DNA from: Paenibacillus guangzhouensis
GTDB taxonomy: Bacteria > Bacillota > Bacilli > Paenibacillales > Paenibacillaceae
Reading direction: 5' to 3'
Length of the DNA: 64,000 bases
Assembly: GCF_009363075.1 (NCBI RefSeq)
Contig: NZ_CP045293.1
Span: forward strand, 4,548,001 to 4,612,000
The position numbers and the translations under genes are program-made. Shown here in pieces: positions 18,663 to 28,417 of the stretch (the stretch's first letter is position 1; every line of letters begins with the position of its first letter). The notes beneath the pieces are model-generated. The model saw only the letters and a list, made by a program, of their open reading frames with translations. It searched no databases and was not told where the DNA came from.

Positions 18663-19363
18663 CAGAATCCCTCATCCGAGTGATAGGCGAACTTGTAACC
18701 GCCACCAATTTTGGTCACGATGTAGACCGGATTTTTGTGATCTTCTTCGATCTTCTTGCGAATATTTTTAATATGCGTATCCGTCGTACGGCCGTCCCCG
18801 ATATCTCGATACCCTTGCACTTCATAGGATAATTCTTGCCTTGAATACAGTTTGTTCGGATTCTTCACCAGCACGCTGAGCAGCTTGAATTCCGTAATGG
18901 TGAGATTCGCCGGTTTGGAATTCACATAGACTTCCTTCGACTCAAAGTTAATAACGAGATTGCCCCGGTTGAACCGCATGACGGTCTGATTGTTCACGGA
19001 GAACATATTCATCCGGCGCTGGATCGCACGAATACGCGCAATCACTTCTTTCATCCGGAACGGCTTCGTAATATAATCATCCGCCCCGAGATTCAGCCCG
19101 TTGATTGTGTCCATCTCCTGCGCCTTGGACGTAATCATAATAATCGGGATGTTCGAAAATTTGCGAATTTGCTTGCAAATCTCCTCTCCTGATACACCCG
19201 GTATCATCAAATCCAGCAGCAGCAAATCAAACTTAAAATTGTAAATTTTCTGAAGCGCATCATTACCATCTTCGGAAGTATGCACCGTCCAACCTTCGTT
19301 AATGAGATACGACTGTAATACATTGCGAATCGAATCATCGTCCTCTACGATGAGAATGTTCAT
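18662..19363 (-). CDS. OmpR-family response regulator
   Basis: A 233-residue DNA-binding regulator. The receiver domain has the acidic pocket EDDD (residues 7-10), phosphoacceptor Asp51 in LLLLDLMIPG, the conserved Thr/Ser in MITSK and Lys in DDYITKPF. The winged-helix output domain covers residues ~130-230 (LTITEFKLLSVLVKNPNKLY, then RTTDTHIKNIRKKIEE). It is followed with a one-base overlap by its kinase. The upstream region carries GAGGGG before the ATG and a TATAGT hexamer that may be a -10 box. Confidence 0.95.
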   Translation of the reverse strand: MNILIVEDDDSIRNVLQSYLINEGWTVHTSEDGNDALQKIYNFKFDLLLLDLMIPGVSGEEICKQIRKFSNIPIIMITSKAQEMDTINGLNLGADDYITKPFRMKEVIARIRAIQRRMNMFSVNNQTVMRFNRGNLVINFESKEVYVNSKPANLTITEFKLLSVLVKNPNKLYSRQELSYEVQGYRDIGDGRTTDTHIKNIRKKIEEDHKNPVYIVTKIGGGYKFAYHSDEGF

Positions 19364-19520
19364 GCTGCTGTCACCCCTCAGAACTATAGTTGATTTGAAG
19401 CGATCTATAAGAGCGCGGCGGCTCTATGGGCTGCTGAAGTTTGTTGCCTAGAAAGGACTCTATTAATATAGCATCGAACCCTACTTGGCTCAAGGATTTC
19501 CTCTACTACCAGATTTGCAC

Positions 19521-19559
19521 AAAAACACCCGACCATCTCTATAAGAAATGATCGAGTGC
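19521..19559 (-). terminator. Terminator after the SBP at 19575
   Basis: On the minus strand CACTCGATCAT pairs with ATGGTCGGGTG over 11 positions (G-U pairs included), with an 11-base loop, followed by TTTTTG. It starts 15 bases past the stop codon. Confidence 0.75.
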
Positions 19560-19574
19560 TCCATGCCGCACGAC

Positions 19575-20936
19575 TTAATGCGCCTTCGCCATCGCTTCTT
19601 TAATTTTCGTCTCCGACTCTTCCTTCAGTACGCGCAGGAACTCTTGGATATTCATGTCGGACTCTGCGAATTTGGAGAGACTGCCGGGGATATCGACATA
19701 TTGATCCCACTTACTAACCGTTTTCGGCACTGCCGCTTCGCGGGAGAAGAAGGCTTGAATATTTTTACCTTTGTAGATATCGAGATCGGCGCCGAATTCT
19801 GCATAGACTTTCGGATCGGTGAGCACTGGCGGGTCTCCCGCCTTCGCCAACTTTGTCTGCTTCTCCGCTGACACGTATTCGGCCAGCACCTGGAATGCAG
19901 CATCTTTATGTTCACTATATTTATTAATCACATAAGGATGGGAACCAGACGGAGGCGCGATGTTAGGTAAATCTGCCCATACCGGCACAGGGACCGAGTC
20001 CATATTTTTAGCGACTTCTGGATCACCAATGCCCCATTTGATGTACCCCGGCCACGATACGATCATCGCAACATTCTTTTTCCCGAAGGCATAGTCTTTT
20101 CTAGCTTCGGGGTCGCGATCGTATATACCGGGGATACTATAGAATTTCTTCATCAGTTCCAGATATTTCGTCATTTCAGGCTTCTTATCGATCAAGACTT
20201 CACCCGTCTTCGGATCCGTCAGATTCGTATTCAATTCGAGCAGCGGCACGAGCGCTTCGTAGCCTGAGAATCCAGGACCCATCTCAAGGCCTCGATATTG
20301 GATGCCATCACGTTCACCTGTTAACTGCTTCGCAAGATCAACCATTTCCTCCCACGTCATATTTTCGGATGGATACGGCACCCCGAACAAATCGAACACT
20401 TCTTTGTTGTAGTACATCGTATAGTTGTCGCTGCTCGAAGGCATACCTGTAAGCTTGCCCTCAGGATTAACCGCACGCCAGTAGGCCAGAATCGAAGGAT
20501 CAATCGCGCTCTCATCGAAATTATGCTTCGCCATCAGATCATCGAGCGGCTCAATCATGCCTAGCTCCTCTAGCGGTTCAATGCCCCAGTTCGCGAATAT
20601 AATATCCGGAACGATCTGCTTCGCATTCAGCTCTTGCAGCGGCTCCAGCTTCGCTTGCGCATCGACCAATTCAATCTTGATATTCGGAAGCTTCTCATCA
20701 ATATCTTTAAATAGATTATCGAAAAAGCCTTGTCCCCATGGATACAAAATTTTCACCGTTACTTCTTCTGTCGAACCTGTAGTCGTTGTATCTCCTTGTG
20801 CGACGGCGTCAGTTGTCTCCTTCGCCGTCTCCGTAGCTTCTTTCTGTTCGCTAGGAGCTGATGAACCGCATCCAGCAAACAATGTTATCATCATCGATAG
20901 AACAAGCAGCAGAACGAATGGATGTTTCATTTTCAT
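19575..20936 (-). CDS. Extracellular solute-binding lipoprotein (third paralogue)
   Basis: A 453-residue SBP with a signal peptide and lipobox ending LFAGC, a Glu/Thr-rich linker and an SBP_bac_1 domain. It shares long stretches with the SBPs at 3-809 and 1929-3335 (YPSENMTWEEM, GERDGIQYRGLEMG, KKFYSIPGIYDRD, DMNIQEFLRVLKEE). The inner start MKMKHP at 20936 is chosen since GGGAGG lies 10 bases upstream; the longer reading frame has no ribosome site. It stands alone, with a terminator and no adjacent permeases, so it may donate substrate to the permeases at 3433-5283 or act as a ligand sensor for the neighbouring two-component system. Both are inferences. Confidence 0.93.
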   Translation of the reverse strand: MKMKHPFVLLLVLSMMITLFAGCGSSAPSEQKEATETAKETTDAVAQGDTTTTGSTEEVTVKILYPWGQGFFDNLFKDIDEKLPNIKIELVDAQAKLEPLQELNAKQIVPDIIFANWGIEPLEELGMIEPLDDLMAKHNFDESAIDPSILAYWRAVNPEGKLTGMPSSSDNYTMYYNKEVFDLFGVPYPSENMTWEEMVDLAKQLTGERDGIQYRGLEMGPGFSGYEALVPLLELNTNLTDPKTGEVLIDKKPEMTKYLELMKKFYSIPGIYDRDPEARKDYAFGKKNVAMIVSWPGYIKWGIGDPEVAKNMDSVPVPVWADLPNIAPPSGSHPYVINKYSEHKDAAFQVLAEYVSAEKQTKLAKAGDPPVLTDPKVYAEFGADLDIYKGKNIQAFFSREAAVPKTVSKWDQYVDIPGSLSKFAESDMNIQEFLRVLKEESETKIKEAMAKAH

Positions 20937-21160
20937 ACGACATTGGCCTCCCAAGATAGTCATGTACTCCATACAAGCTAGCGATTCTCTGGTGAATTTT
21001 TGTCTGGTACCCCTCTTTTATTTGCAGAATATGGAATCGAATTCAGAGAAATCATAACAAATACGATGTGAAGATGGTGTGAGTTTTCCGTGGAAATTCT
21101 GCGAAGAGTGGGCATCTTACAGGCCTTGTCGTAATAATAAACAATCGCATCCAGGCATAC

Positions 21161-21206
21161 AAAAAGGCCGTATTCCGCCCCAAGACAGGAGTAAAATACG
21201 ACCTTT
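21161..21206 (-). terminator. Terminator of the mannosidase operon
   Basis: On the minus strand AAAGGTCGTATT pairs with AATACGGCCTTT over 12 positions and is followed by TTTTTG, 20 bases after the stop of the GH38 gene. Confidence 0.8.
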
Positions 21207-21226
21207 GATCTACGCTAAATCATCTG

Positions 21227-23962
21227 TTATTTACTTGTAATCCCAACCGTCACAATCTCACATGGACCTACCGCGAGGGACAATTGTCCTGCATCATTCT
21301 GCTCGATCCGAGCGCCGCGTTCTTCTAAGATGTTACTCTTGAACGCATTGTCGAATGGCAAGTGATACGCAAGATCCAGGGTTGTTGCTTCGCGGCTCAT
21401 GTTGAACCAACGGAGCATCAGATTGCCCGAACCTTCATGCAATTTCATCGAGGAGAACGCTAGCTCTGTGTTCTCGAACGAGTAAGGTGCGAACGTTGAC
21501 GCCATCGTTCCGCTGTGTACGCCAGTCTGAGCAGTCGTCCAAGGGATCTGGAATTGATATGCCTCTGCATATGCTCCGGATTGGATGCCGTCGCCGTCAT
21601 GCGGAATCACTTCCATACGTACAGTATGCTCTCCGAGGCACTGCGCTTCTGGTGTTGGGAAATAACCCCAGTCGCCAAGCTCTCCTACGGAGCGAAGCAG
21701 CGTAACTGCAATCGTGTTGCGGCCATCGCGCAATACTTCGTATTCGTTCAGTCCAAAGTTCGCTACAGTTAAGCCAGCGCCTGCCTCGGATACATCCACG
21801 AAAGCTTGCTGATGCTGCGTATTGCTTGGGTTCTCCCATTCTGCAGCCGGTTCATTGTCGCGAACCGGAATCTCGAACATGGAGTCGACATTGTGAACCG
21901 CCGTGTTCAGGTCCGTAGGGAACAATGCGCGCACACGGTGATCCTTCGCTTGGTTGTTGAAAGATGCTTCGATCAGGACGCCTTTGCCACTCTTGTTCAA
22001 GCTGATGATCGTACGAATGGTGAGTGGTACCATCACGTTCGAACGTTGTGCCTTCCGGTTCGGATAGTACACGCATGCATGTTGTTCCACATCGAGCAAT
22101 TCATCTGCCGATGCTGGAATCTCCCAGTGATGCGTCACTTCCACCGAAGCGCGGTATGGTGTGTCTTCCACAACGCGAATCTCCGCGGACAGACCTTTCG
22201 TCGTCAGCGCTGTCTCACCTGTTGGCTGCTTGTACATATATTCATTACCGATATCGCCTGTATTCTCATATACACCGAGATCACGGTACGTACGACCGGA
22301 CTTCTTAACGGTTAATGTGAATGATCCATCCTCAGCGATTTCAACCTTAAGTCCTTCATTCTCCATGGTACGCTCGCCGCTTAGTAACGAAGCCGTTGAT
22401 ACGGCAGCCCCCGCTTGGCGAACCCAAGCATAGGTCGTTAAGCCCATCGCAGGTACCTTCGACGCTTCGAACGTCAGCTTCACTTGGCGGCACATGTATG
22501 GTTGACGGAAAGCGTCATCCGGCAGATCATAGCCGAACTGAAGGCCAAGATCTTCTACCGTACAAGGAATGACATTGCCCTCTGCATCTACAAGTACACG
22601 ACCTGTAATATCGAGATTACGAACGCGATCTGTCGCTTCATCCAGCGTATAACCGTCGCGGAAGTAGAGACGTTCGGCATCCACCGTAATCGTCACAACG
22701 CCTGCACGTTCCCAGCCCGTTGTGTTGAATACAACGACAGGACGCGCGTCTTGGCCGTATTTCTCGAAGCTCGATGTATCGATGTTGTCCGCAATCGCTT
22801 GCTTCACGTCATCAACAATCGATTCTGCGACATGACGGCTCTTATCGAACCGTGCCACCATCTCGCGGTGCACCTCATCGACGCTGCAGCCGCAAATGCT
22901 GTCATGCGGATGGTTCTGCATGAGTGTCTTCCAAGCATACGTGAACAAGTGATGCGGATAAGCATCGCCTACGCCTGCCAAATGTGCCATCGAAGCCAGC
23001 GGCTCTGCCACTTTCTCCAGCATCATCTGACCGAGCTGATTCATCTGCTTCAAATAAACACGTGCAGAAGCTGTGTTCACGAGCGTGCCCCAACCGTCTG
23101 TACGTTGGCTGCGAAGCTCGCCATGAACCGTCGATAAGTCGCGGTCAAGCGCATGGTCCAACGCGCTCAAATAATCTTTGAAATTCGAATGGATGAAAGA
23201 TGTATCCGGGTATAGCTCCCGTGCGACGCGAATCGCTTCCGGAAGATCAAGCTGAATCGGTTGATGGTCTACCCCGTTCATGAACAGCAGCTCGCCTGTC
23301 GATGCATATTTCTCTGCATCTGCCAGCTTTCTCTCCCAATATTCTTTCGCCTGCTCCGGATCAGCAGGTACTTCATTCCCGTTCGAATACCAGTTCGCGA
23401 ACAAGATGCCCAGCACCTTCGAGCCGTCCGGGCCTTCCCATGTAAGTTCGGAGAAGGATGATTCGTATCCCCCGTCAGAGACGGTATTATTGAAGCCCGT
23501 CGGCTTCACACCGCGTCCGAAGAACGCATTCTGGATACCCGATTGCTGCATTAACTGCGGTGTCTGCCCTACAAGACCAAACGTATCTGGGAAGTAACCG
23601 ATTTTAGATACATTGCCATAACGCAATGCATCTTGATGACCGACTTGCATGTTGCGTACGTTCGCCTCGCCGCTCGTCAAGAACGCATCCTGCAGGATGT
23701 ACCAAGGACCGATCATGATGCGACCGTCGCGAATATGCTTCGCAAGGCGATCCTTCTGGTCCGGACGAACTTGAAGATAATCTTCAATAATAATCGTCTG
23801 TCCATCCAGGAAGAAGCTGCGATATTCCGGATCTTGATCCAGCTTATCGAGCAATGTATCCATTAATTTAACAAGACGTACGTGGTGCTTCTCGTATGGC
23901 AAGTACCACTCCCGATCCCAGTGCGTATGCGATACGATGTGAGCTGTTCTCTTCTTCGTCAT
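21227..23962 (-). CDS. Alpha-mannosidase, glycoside hydrolase family 38
   Basis: A cytoplasmic (no signal peptide) 911-residue retaining alpha-mannosidase. The N-terminal catalytic barrel shows the zinc-site motif VSHTHWDREW at residues ~10-19, the nucleophile-region motif GYFPDTFGLVGQTPQLM, and the second zinc-site motif NHPHDSICGCSVDEVH near residue 350. The rest is the middle and C-terminal beta-sandwich domains typical of GH38. A zinc-dependent enzyme, it removes terminal alpha-linked mannose from oligosaccharides. It is the last gene of an operon with a GH125 enzyme, a clan GH-A hydrolase and an ABC importer, so it most likely works on imported mannose-rich oligosaccharides. AGGGGGAA precedes the ATG. 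Confidence 0.95.
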   Translation of the reverse strand: MTKKRTAHIVSHTHWDREWYLPYEKHHVRLVKLMDTLLDKLDQDPEYRSFFLDGQTIIIEDYLQVRPDQKDRLAKHIRDGRIMIGPWYILQDAFLTSGEANVRNMQVGHQDALRYGNVSKIGYFPDTFGLVGQTPQLMQQSGIQNAFFGRGVKPTGFNNTVSDGGYESSFSELTWEGPDGSKVLGILFANWYSNGNEVPADPEQAKEYWERKLADAEKYASTGELLFMNGVDHQPIQLDLPEAIRVARELYPDTSFIHSNFKDYLSALDHALDRDLSTVHGELRSQRTDGWGTLVNTASARVYLKQMNQLGQMMLEKVAEPLASMAHLAGVGDAYPHHLFTYAWKTLMQNHPHDSICGCSVDEVHREMVARFDKSRHVAESIVDDVKQAIADNIDTSSFEKYGQDARPVVVFNTTGWERAGVVTITVDAERLYFRDGYTLDEATDRVRNLDITGRVLVDAEGNVIPCTVEDLGLQFGYDLPDDAFRQPYMCRQVKLTFEASKVPAMGLTTYAWVRQAGAAVSTASLLSGERTMENEGLKVEIAEDGSFTLTVKKSGRTYRDLGVYENTGDIGNEYMYKQPTGETALTTKGLSAEIRVVEDTPYRASVEVTHHWEIPASADELLDVEQHACVYYPNRKAQRSNVMVPLTIRTIISLNKSGKGVLIEASFNNQAKDHRVRALFPTDLNTAVHNVDSMFEIPVRDNEPAAEWENPSNTQHQQAFVDVSEAGAGLTVANFGLNEYEVLRDGRNTIAVTLLRSVGELGDWGYFPTPEAQCLGEHTVRMEVIPHDGDGIQSGAYAEAYQFQIPWTTAQTGVHSGTMASTFAPYSFENTELAFSSMKLHEGSGNLMLRWFNMSREATTLDLAYHLPFDNAFKSNILEERGARIEQNDAGQLSLAVGPCEIVTVGITSK

Positions 23963-23974
23963 GGCTTGTTCCCC

Positions 23975-26900
23975 CTATTCTGCGGTTACCGCAATGTCCA
24001 CCTCATGCGGACGATATACTGATATGATCTGTCCTGCCGCATCCGTCGCGAACAACACCGATCTTTCTTCTGCTAGTGTAAATTGATATGTCTTACTCGT
24101 ATCGGTATCTCTAACTTGGATCGTTGTATCCATTGCGTATTCCGATACGAAAATATATAAGAAGCCGTCCTTGAACCGCAGCTTGCGTCCATAGACACCT
24201 GCAAGATCGCCGCCTTGCAGCCATTCGAGGTCATGTTTGCAGCCAGCCGCATCCACCGCGTAACGGTAGAGCTCCTCTACAGCTTCCGTGCGTTCGTTCA
24301 ATTCGATCGGCAACGGGCTCCAGATCAGTCGGCCTTGGCCCAGCTTCACGTCAATCACCGTATCTCCATCTCCGTCGCGCGCTTCCTTGCTCACTTCCGC
24401 AATCCGACGATGACCGAAGGATACCGGAATCGCCTTATCGCCAAGCTTCAGCATCTCTTCGCGGCGGACATTGCGGAGTTCTGCCTTGCCGAGCAGATCT
24501 GATAAGCGATCAGTTGATTGCCAGTACGCGTTCAATCCAATCGGTCCGGTAACGAGCAGCGTTGCTCCGGTTTGCTCTACCATTTCGATCAATTTTGCCC
24601 ATGCCGCATCCTCGAAGTTATGCGCGCTTGGCAGAATAATTAATCTGGCTGGATTCTGTTCCAATGCTTCAAGATGATATTCCGATACGGCGCGGAACGG
24701 CAGGTTGAGCTGATACGACAAGACACGCGTTAACCGTGTCGTTGCATCGAATGCGAGCTTGCGATTCGAGAAATCATTCGAATACGGGAATACCGCAACG
24801 ATCTCTTCCAATGCACGTTCTTGGAACAGGTCGCGAATCTCGCCCATGAATTGCCCGAAATGATAAGAGACATCCGCTTCAGGCTTCTCCGTACCATCTG
24901 CACGAAGCGCGCCAATATGAGATTCATTCGCATTATCCATGTAGAAGTTCGTATTCCAGATCCAGTGAATCGCCCCTGCACCACCTGTTGCGAACGCATA
25001 AGCATACTTGCGTTCAAGAATGTTCCGCAGCTCCTGCTCGCTGCGCTTCGCCCGGCCATCCGGATTCTCCACATACATGATGCCAGTCTCTTGAATAACA
25101 TTCGGCTTATTCGCCGTCTTTGCGAAAATCCCGTCCCAGATCAGGTAGTCATTCAGCCACCAGGAGTGAACTGTCGTATAATCCACCGCTTCTTCATAGA
25201 AGAACGGGGATGGACGCTGCGCTCCGAGTGCTTCATCCTGTCCTACCGTCACGAGATGATCCGGGACGATATCCTTAATCGTATCGTATAACGCCTTCGC
25301 CCAGCGGTTATGCATCTCCATCGAGAACAAGCAGTAATCAAGCCAACGCGTTCCTTTTTTCCCTTGATGCATGTCTTGTACGTCGAAATTGATCTCTTTG
25401 GGCCCTGGAATCGTCGCCGCTTCGAAGCTTGGAAGCTGATCCGGCGTCATGTTCCAGCGCTCTTGGAGCACCTCAATCCGCCCATGGCGCTGCTCGAGCC
25501 AAGCCGTGAAGGCTTCCTTCTCGAAGCGGTCGCCGCATGAACGCGGTCCTTCGGAGAAGATCAATTCCGGTTCGAACATCGAAGGTTCGTTGATCAAATC
25601 CCAATCCACATGCGTCGTTGCCTTATGACGGGATACAATCGAACGAATGAACCGTTTCTGCGCTTCCACACTCTGCGGATCGAGATAAGGGTTCGTCCCT
25701 TCCCACGTCTCCGGTGTGAAAGAGAAGAAGGTGAAGGTCACTTGTAAATTGTGTTTCTTCGCCGTTAGGAAGAATGCATCAATCGCACGCAGTACTTCCT
25801 CCGAAGCGTGTCCGTCCACTTGCATCACGTTCCGGTAAGCTGTCCAAATGCCCGTACGAATCCAGTTGATGCCGGCTTTGGCCATCTGCGCCATATCCCG
25901 GTCCCATACATCGGTATTCGGCAGGAACAAGAATTTCCGCGCCACATCCGACGTCATGTAGGTCATGCCGACGATCGGCAGCGGACGTCCATCCTTCTCG
26001 AAATAATCACGGCCGCTCTTGATCGGACTTCCAGCGGTCAATAACGCTTCATCGTTGCCCCAGAAGCCTTGACGAAGCACCCGAACCTCGCCGTCTTCCA
26101 TCGTGATCGTGCAAGTTACAACATAAGGACCGCTGCTAATCTCGAGCGGAACCGGCATGCGAAGATATTCCACCTCGCGCGTTACTTCTAATATAAGGGA
26201 GTTTTCCCACCGATCGGTTCCGTCTTGCCGCTCAACGATAATCTCGACCTGCATCGATTCGAATCGCTTGTCGAAATTCACGCCACGTTCGATCCGCTGC
26301 GCCTGCAAGGTTAATACGGCATGCTCACCTGGATCATAGGTCGCATAGTTCGGCTTGATCCATAGCTCTGTAGCATCCTTCGCGCAGAAGGTTGACCATG
26401 CAGCAAGTACTGCTAATCCGCCTTCATCGAAGAAACGCGACGTAAGCGGTGCATTCACGAATAACCAGCGTGAACCGCCGAACTCGCCGCGCACATTCTC
26501 CCACAGCACGACGGGTGCCGCGATCTCGCGTCCTTCTTGGCTAACCGCCTTCAGCAGCGGATAGATCTGCGTACTCATCGTTCCCGCAGAGCCCATTTGC
26601 TGCGGCAAATCGGCATTCTTCGTCGTATGCGGCACAAGATTCCATGTCTGATCGATTTCGAACAGCGATTCTTGACCGCGCAGCAGTGGAATGGTCTCCA
26701 GCGCCGCCAGCGTTGTCCGCTGCGCATCGACACGCAGCATCTCATGAATGTAGAGCTGCTGATGATAAGCTGTCTGCTCAGGCTCGATGACCCAGCTGCC
26801 GGATTCACGACGTACAGGGAATTTGAACGGTGCGCCGCCAATACTGACCAGCCCATGGCCTTGACGCAAATACGTGAGAATGCCCGTCCAAGCTTCTTTT

Positions 26901-27079
26901 GGGAAATAAGGCGCATGCATGTTAACGAAGCAGCCCGCGGAAGCCGAAAGAAGGGCTTCTGCAAGCCCTTCGCTATCGACAACGGTCCCAATCTGACGAA
27001 GGTCCGCTGCGCTGATTTCATCCAGCGCAGACGGACTCGGGAATGTTGGATCATAGAATACGATGGCAGAACGGATCAT
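23975..27079 (-). CDS. Large clan GH-A glycoside hydrolase (beta-galactosidase/beta-mannosidase-like)
   Basis: A 1034-residue cytoplasmic enzyme. The TIM barrel around residues ~370-760 has the acid/base motif THVDWDLINEPS and the probable nucleophile in NVIQETGI, plus GAIHWIWNTN at the last strand: the layout of clan GH-A retaining glycosidases (GH2/GH5/GH42 type). The first ~350 residues contain a glutamine-amidotransferase-like or beta-sandwich lead domain, and the C-terminal part (~800-1030) has a GH42-like Rossmann-type segment (ATLLVTGPIGLNAYW). The family cannot be fixed by eye. The ATG at 27079 overlaps the stop of the GH125 gene as ATGA. It probably cleaves the beta-linked core or a beta-mannoside or galactoside in the imported glycan. 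Confidence 0.82.
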   Translation of the reverse strand: MIRSAIVFYDPTFPSPSALDEISAADLRQIGTVVDSEGLAEALLSASAGCFVNMHAPYFPKEAWTGILTYLRQGHGLVSIGGAPFKFPVRRESGSWVIEPEQTAYHQQLYIHEMLRVDAQRTTLAALETIPLLRGQESLFEIDQTWNLVPHTTKNADLPQQMGSAGTMSTQIYPLLKAVSQEGREIAAPVVLWENVRGEFGGSRWLFVNAPLTSRFFDEGGLAVLAAWSTFCAKDATELWIKPNYATYDPGEHAVLTLQAQRIERGVNFDKRFESMQVEIIVERQDGTDRWENSLILEVTREVEYLRMPVPLEISSGPYVVTCTITMEDGEVRVLRQGFWGNDEALLTAGSPIKSGRDYFEKDGRPLPIVGMTYMTSDVARKFLFLPNTDVWDRDMAQMAKAGINWIRTGIWTAYRNVMQVDGHASEEVLRAIDAFFLTAKKHNLQVTFTFFSFTPETWEGTNPYLDPQSVEAQKRFIRSIVSRHKATTHVDWDLINEPSMFEPELIFSEGPRSCGDRFEKEAFTAWLEQRHGRIEVLQERWNMTPDQLPSFEAATIPGPKEINFDVQDMHQGKKGTRWLDYCLFSMEMHNRWAKALYDTIKDIVPDHLVTVGQDEALGAQRPSPFFYEEAVDYTTVHSWWLNDYLIWDGIFAKTANKPNVIQETGIMYVENPDGRAKRSEQELRNILERKYAYAFATGGAGAIHWIWNTNFYMDNANESHIGALRADGTEKPEADVSYHFGQFMGEIRDLFQERALEEIVAVFPYSNDFSNRKLAFDATTRLTRVLSYQLNLPFRAVSEYHLEALEQNPARLIILPSAHNFEDAAWAKLIEMVEQTGATLLVTGPIGLNAYWQSTDRLSDLLGKAELRNVRREEMLKLGDKAIPVSFGHRRIAEVSKEARDGDGDTVIDVKLGQGRLIWSPLPIELNERTEAVEELYRYAVDAAGCKHDLEWLQGGDLAGVYGRKLRFKDGFLYIFVSEYAMDTTIQVRDTDTSKTYQFTLAEERSVLFATDAAGQIISVYRPHEVDIAVTAE

Positions 27080-28395
27080 AGAATGCCCTCTTTCATCGCC
27101 TTGTACACAAGTTGTGAGAACAAGCTGTTCGACCAAGCGAACCATTTACGCGTAAAGACGCTCGGATCGTCCGCATGGAAACCTTCGTGCATATAGCCTG
27201 TATCTGCATCCGTGCGCTCGAGCATCGCGATCATCTCGAGCTTCTCTTCTTTCGTTGTTGCTGTAATGCCTTGCATCGACAATGCCATATGCCAGATGTA
27301 ATCTTTCGGCGTATGCGGGCTGCCGATTCCTTTCGCTGCTTTCCCTTCGAAGTAGAACGGGTTCTCTTTGGAAAGTGCAAATCTTCTTGTATTCTGATAG
27401 ATCGGATCATCCGCACTCACATACCCAAGGTAAGGGATCGACATCAAGCCTGGTGTACCTGCATCGTCCATGAGGCAGTAGTTGCCGAAGCCGTCTGTCT
27501 CATACGCGTAGATTGGTCCGAACTCTGGATGACGATAGATACCATAGATCTGAATACCATGGTTAATGTCCGCTTCGAGGTCTTTCAGTTCTTGCAAGAA
27601 GTCCATATCACGGAACACCCATTCCGCGAACTCTTGCATGTGGCGAAGAGCCACAACCGCGAACATGTTGCCCGGAATATTATAGTGGAAGTCGCACGCA
27701 TCATCGCTGGAGCGGAAGCCTGACCATACCATTCCGGTATAGTTCACTGGCATGCCCAATCCGTTGTTGCGAAGCGAATCTTCAGGAATCCCGTTATTCC
27801 GCGTGAAGCGGTAAGGCGACAATTCGAAATGGCGTTGTTCCGTCTTGAACAAGTCATAGATGACGCGCATCGCGGATTTGAAGCCTGCATCGAAGATGTC
27901 CGTTAATTCTGTCTCTTTCCAATACATATAAGCGAGTCGCATCGAGAAGCAGAGCGAGTCGATCTCGAACTTACGCTCCCACACCCAAGGGGACATTTCC
28001 GTGATGTCCGCCTTGTTCCAATGCCAGTCATTCGCCGATTCATTGAATGCATTCGCATAAGGATCGATGTGGATATAGTTGATGTGACGTTTGATCAGTC
28101 CGCTTAGGATACGCTGTAAATCCTTGTCTTCCTTCGCGAACGGGACATAGTGGATGACTTGCTCAACGGAATCACGAAGCCAAGAAGCTGGAATGTCACC
28201 CGTGATGACAAATGTCGTTCCATCTTCCATTAATTTCGTTGTCGTCTCCAGTGTGTTCGGGAAGCAGTTCTTGAATAATTGCAAGAGCTTCGGACGATGC
28301 GCAAGCTTCTCCTCCGCTTCTTGAATCACCTCTTGAATCGCTTGTGGCAGCTGCAGCTCCGGCATCGGAATTTTTGGCAGTCTAAATTGTTCCAT
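27076..28395 (-). CDS. Metal-independent alpha-1,6-mannosidase, glycoside hydrolase family 125
   Basis: A 439-residue (alpha/alpha)6-barrel enzyme with no signal peptide. Hallmark GH125 sequences include FVITGDIPASWLRDS near residue 85, SANDWHWNKADITEMSPWVW near residue 145 and the C-terminal KWFAWSNSLFSQLV. The family removes non-reducing-end alpha-1,6-linked mannose by an inverting mechanism and works together with GH38 and GH92 enzymes on N-glycan-type mannans. It follows the permease gene and overlaps the next hydrolase by 4 bases. GGGGGAGAC precedes the ATG. Confidence 0.93.
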   Translation of the reverse strand: MEQFRLPKIPMPELQLPQAIQEVIQEAEEKLAHRPKLLQLFKNCFPNTLETTTKLMEDGTTFVITGDIPASWLRDSVEQVIHYVPFAKEDKDLQRILSGLIKRHINYIHIDPYANAFNESANDWHWNKADITEMSPWVWERKFEIDSLCFSMRLAYMYWKETELTDIFDAGFKSAMRVIYDLFKTEQRHFELSPYRFTRNNGIPEDSLRNNGLGMPVNYTGMVWSGFRSSDDACDFHYNIPGNMFAVVALRHMQEFAEWVFRDMDFLQELKDLEADINHGIQIYGIYRHPEFGPIYAYETDGFGNYCLMDDAGTPGLMSIPYLGYVSADDPIYQNTRRFALSKENPFYFEGKAAKGIGSPHTPKDYIWHMALSMQGITATTKEEKLEMIAMLERTDADTGYMHEGFHADDPSVFTRKWFAWSNSLFSQLVYKAMKEGIL

Positions 28396-28417
28396 GATTA
28401 AGTCTCCCCCAATTTAA

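Noticed and set aside
22484-23137. 217-codon plus-strand frame opposite the GH38 gene
   Set aside because: Cys/His/Arg-rich composition typical of an antisense frame; the GH38 motifs lie on the minus strand.
26537-27196. 219-codon plus-strand frame opposite the GH-A hydrolase
   Set aside because: Antisense to a well supported gene, no ribosome site and atypical composition.
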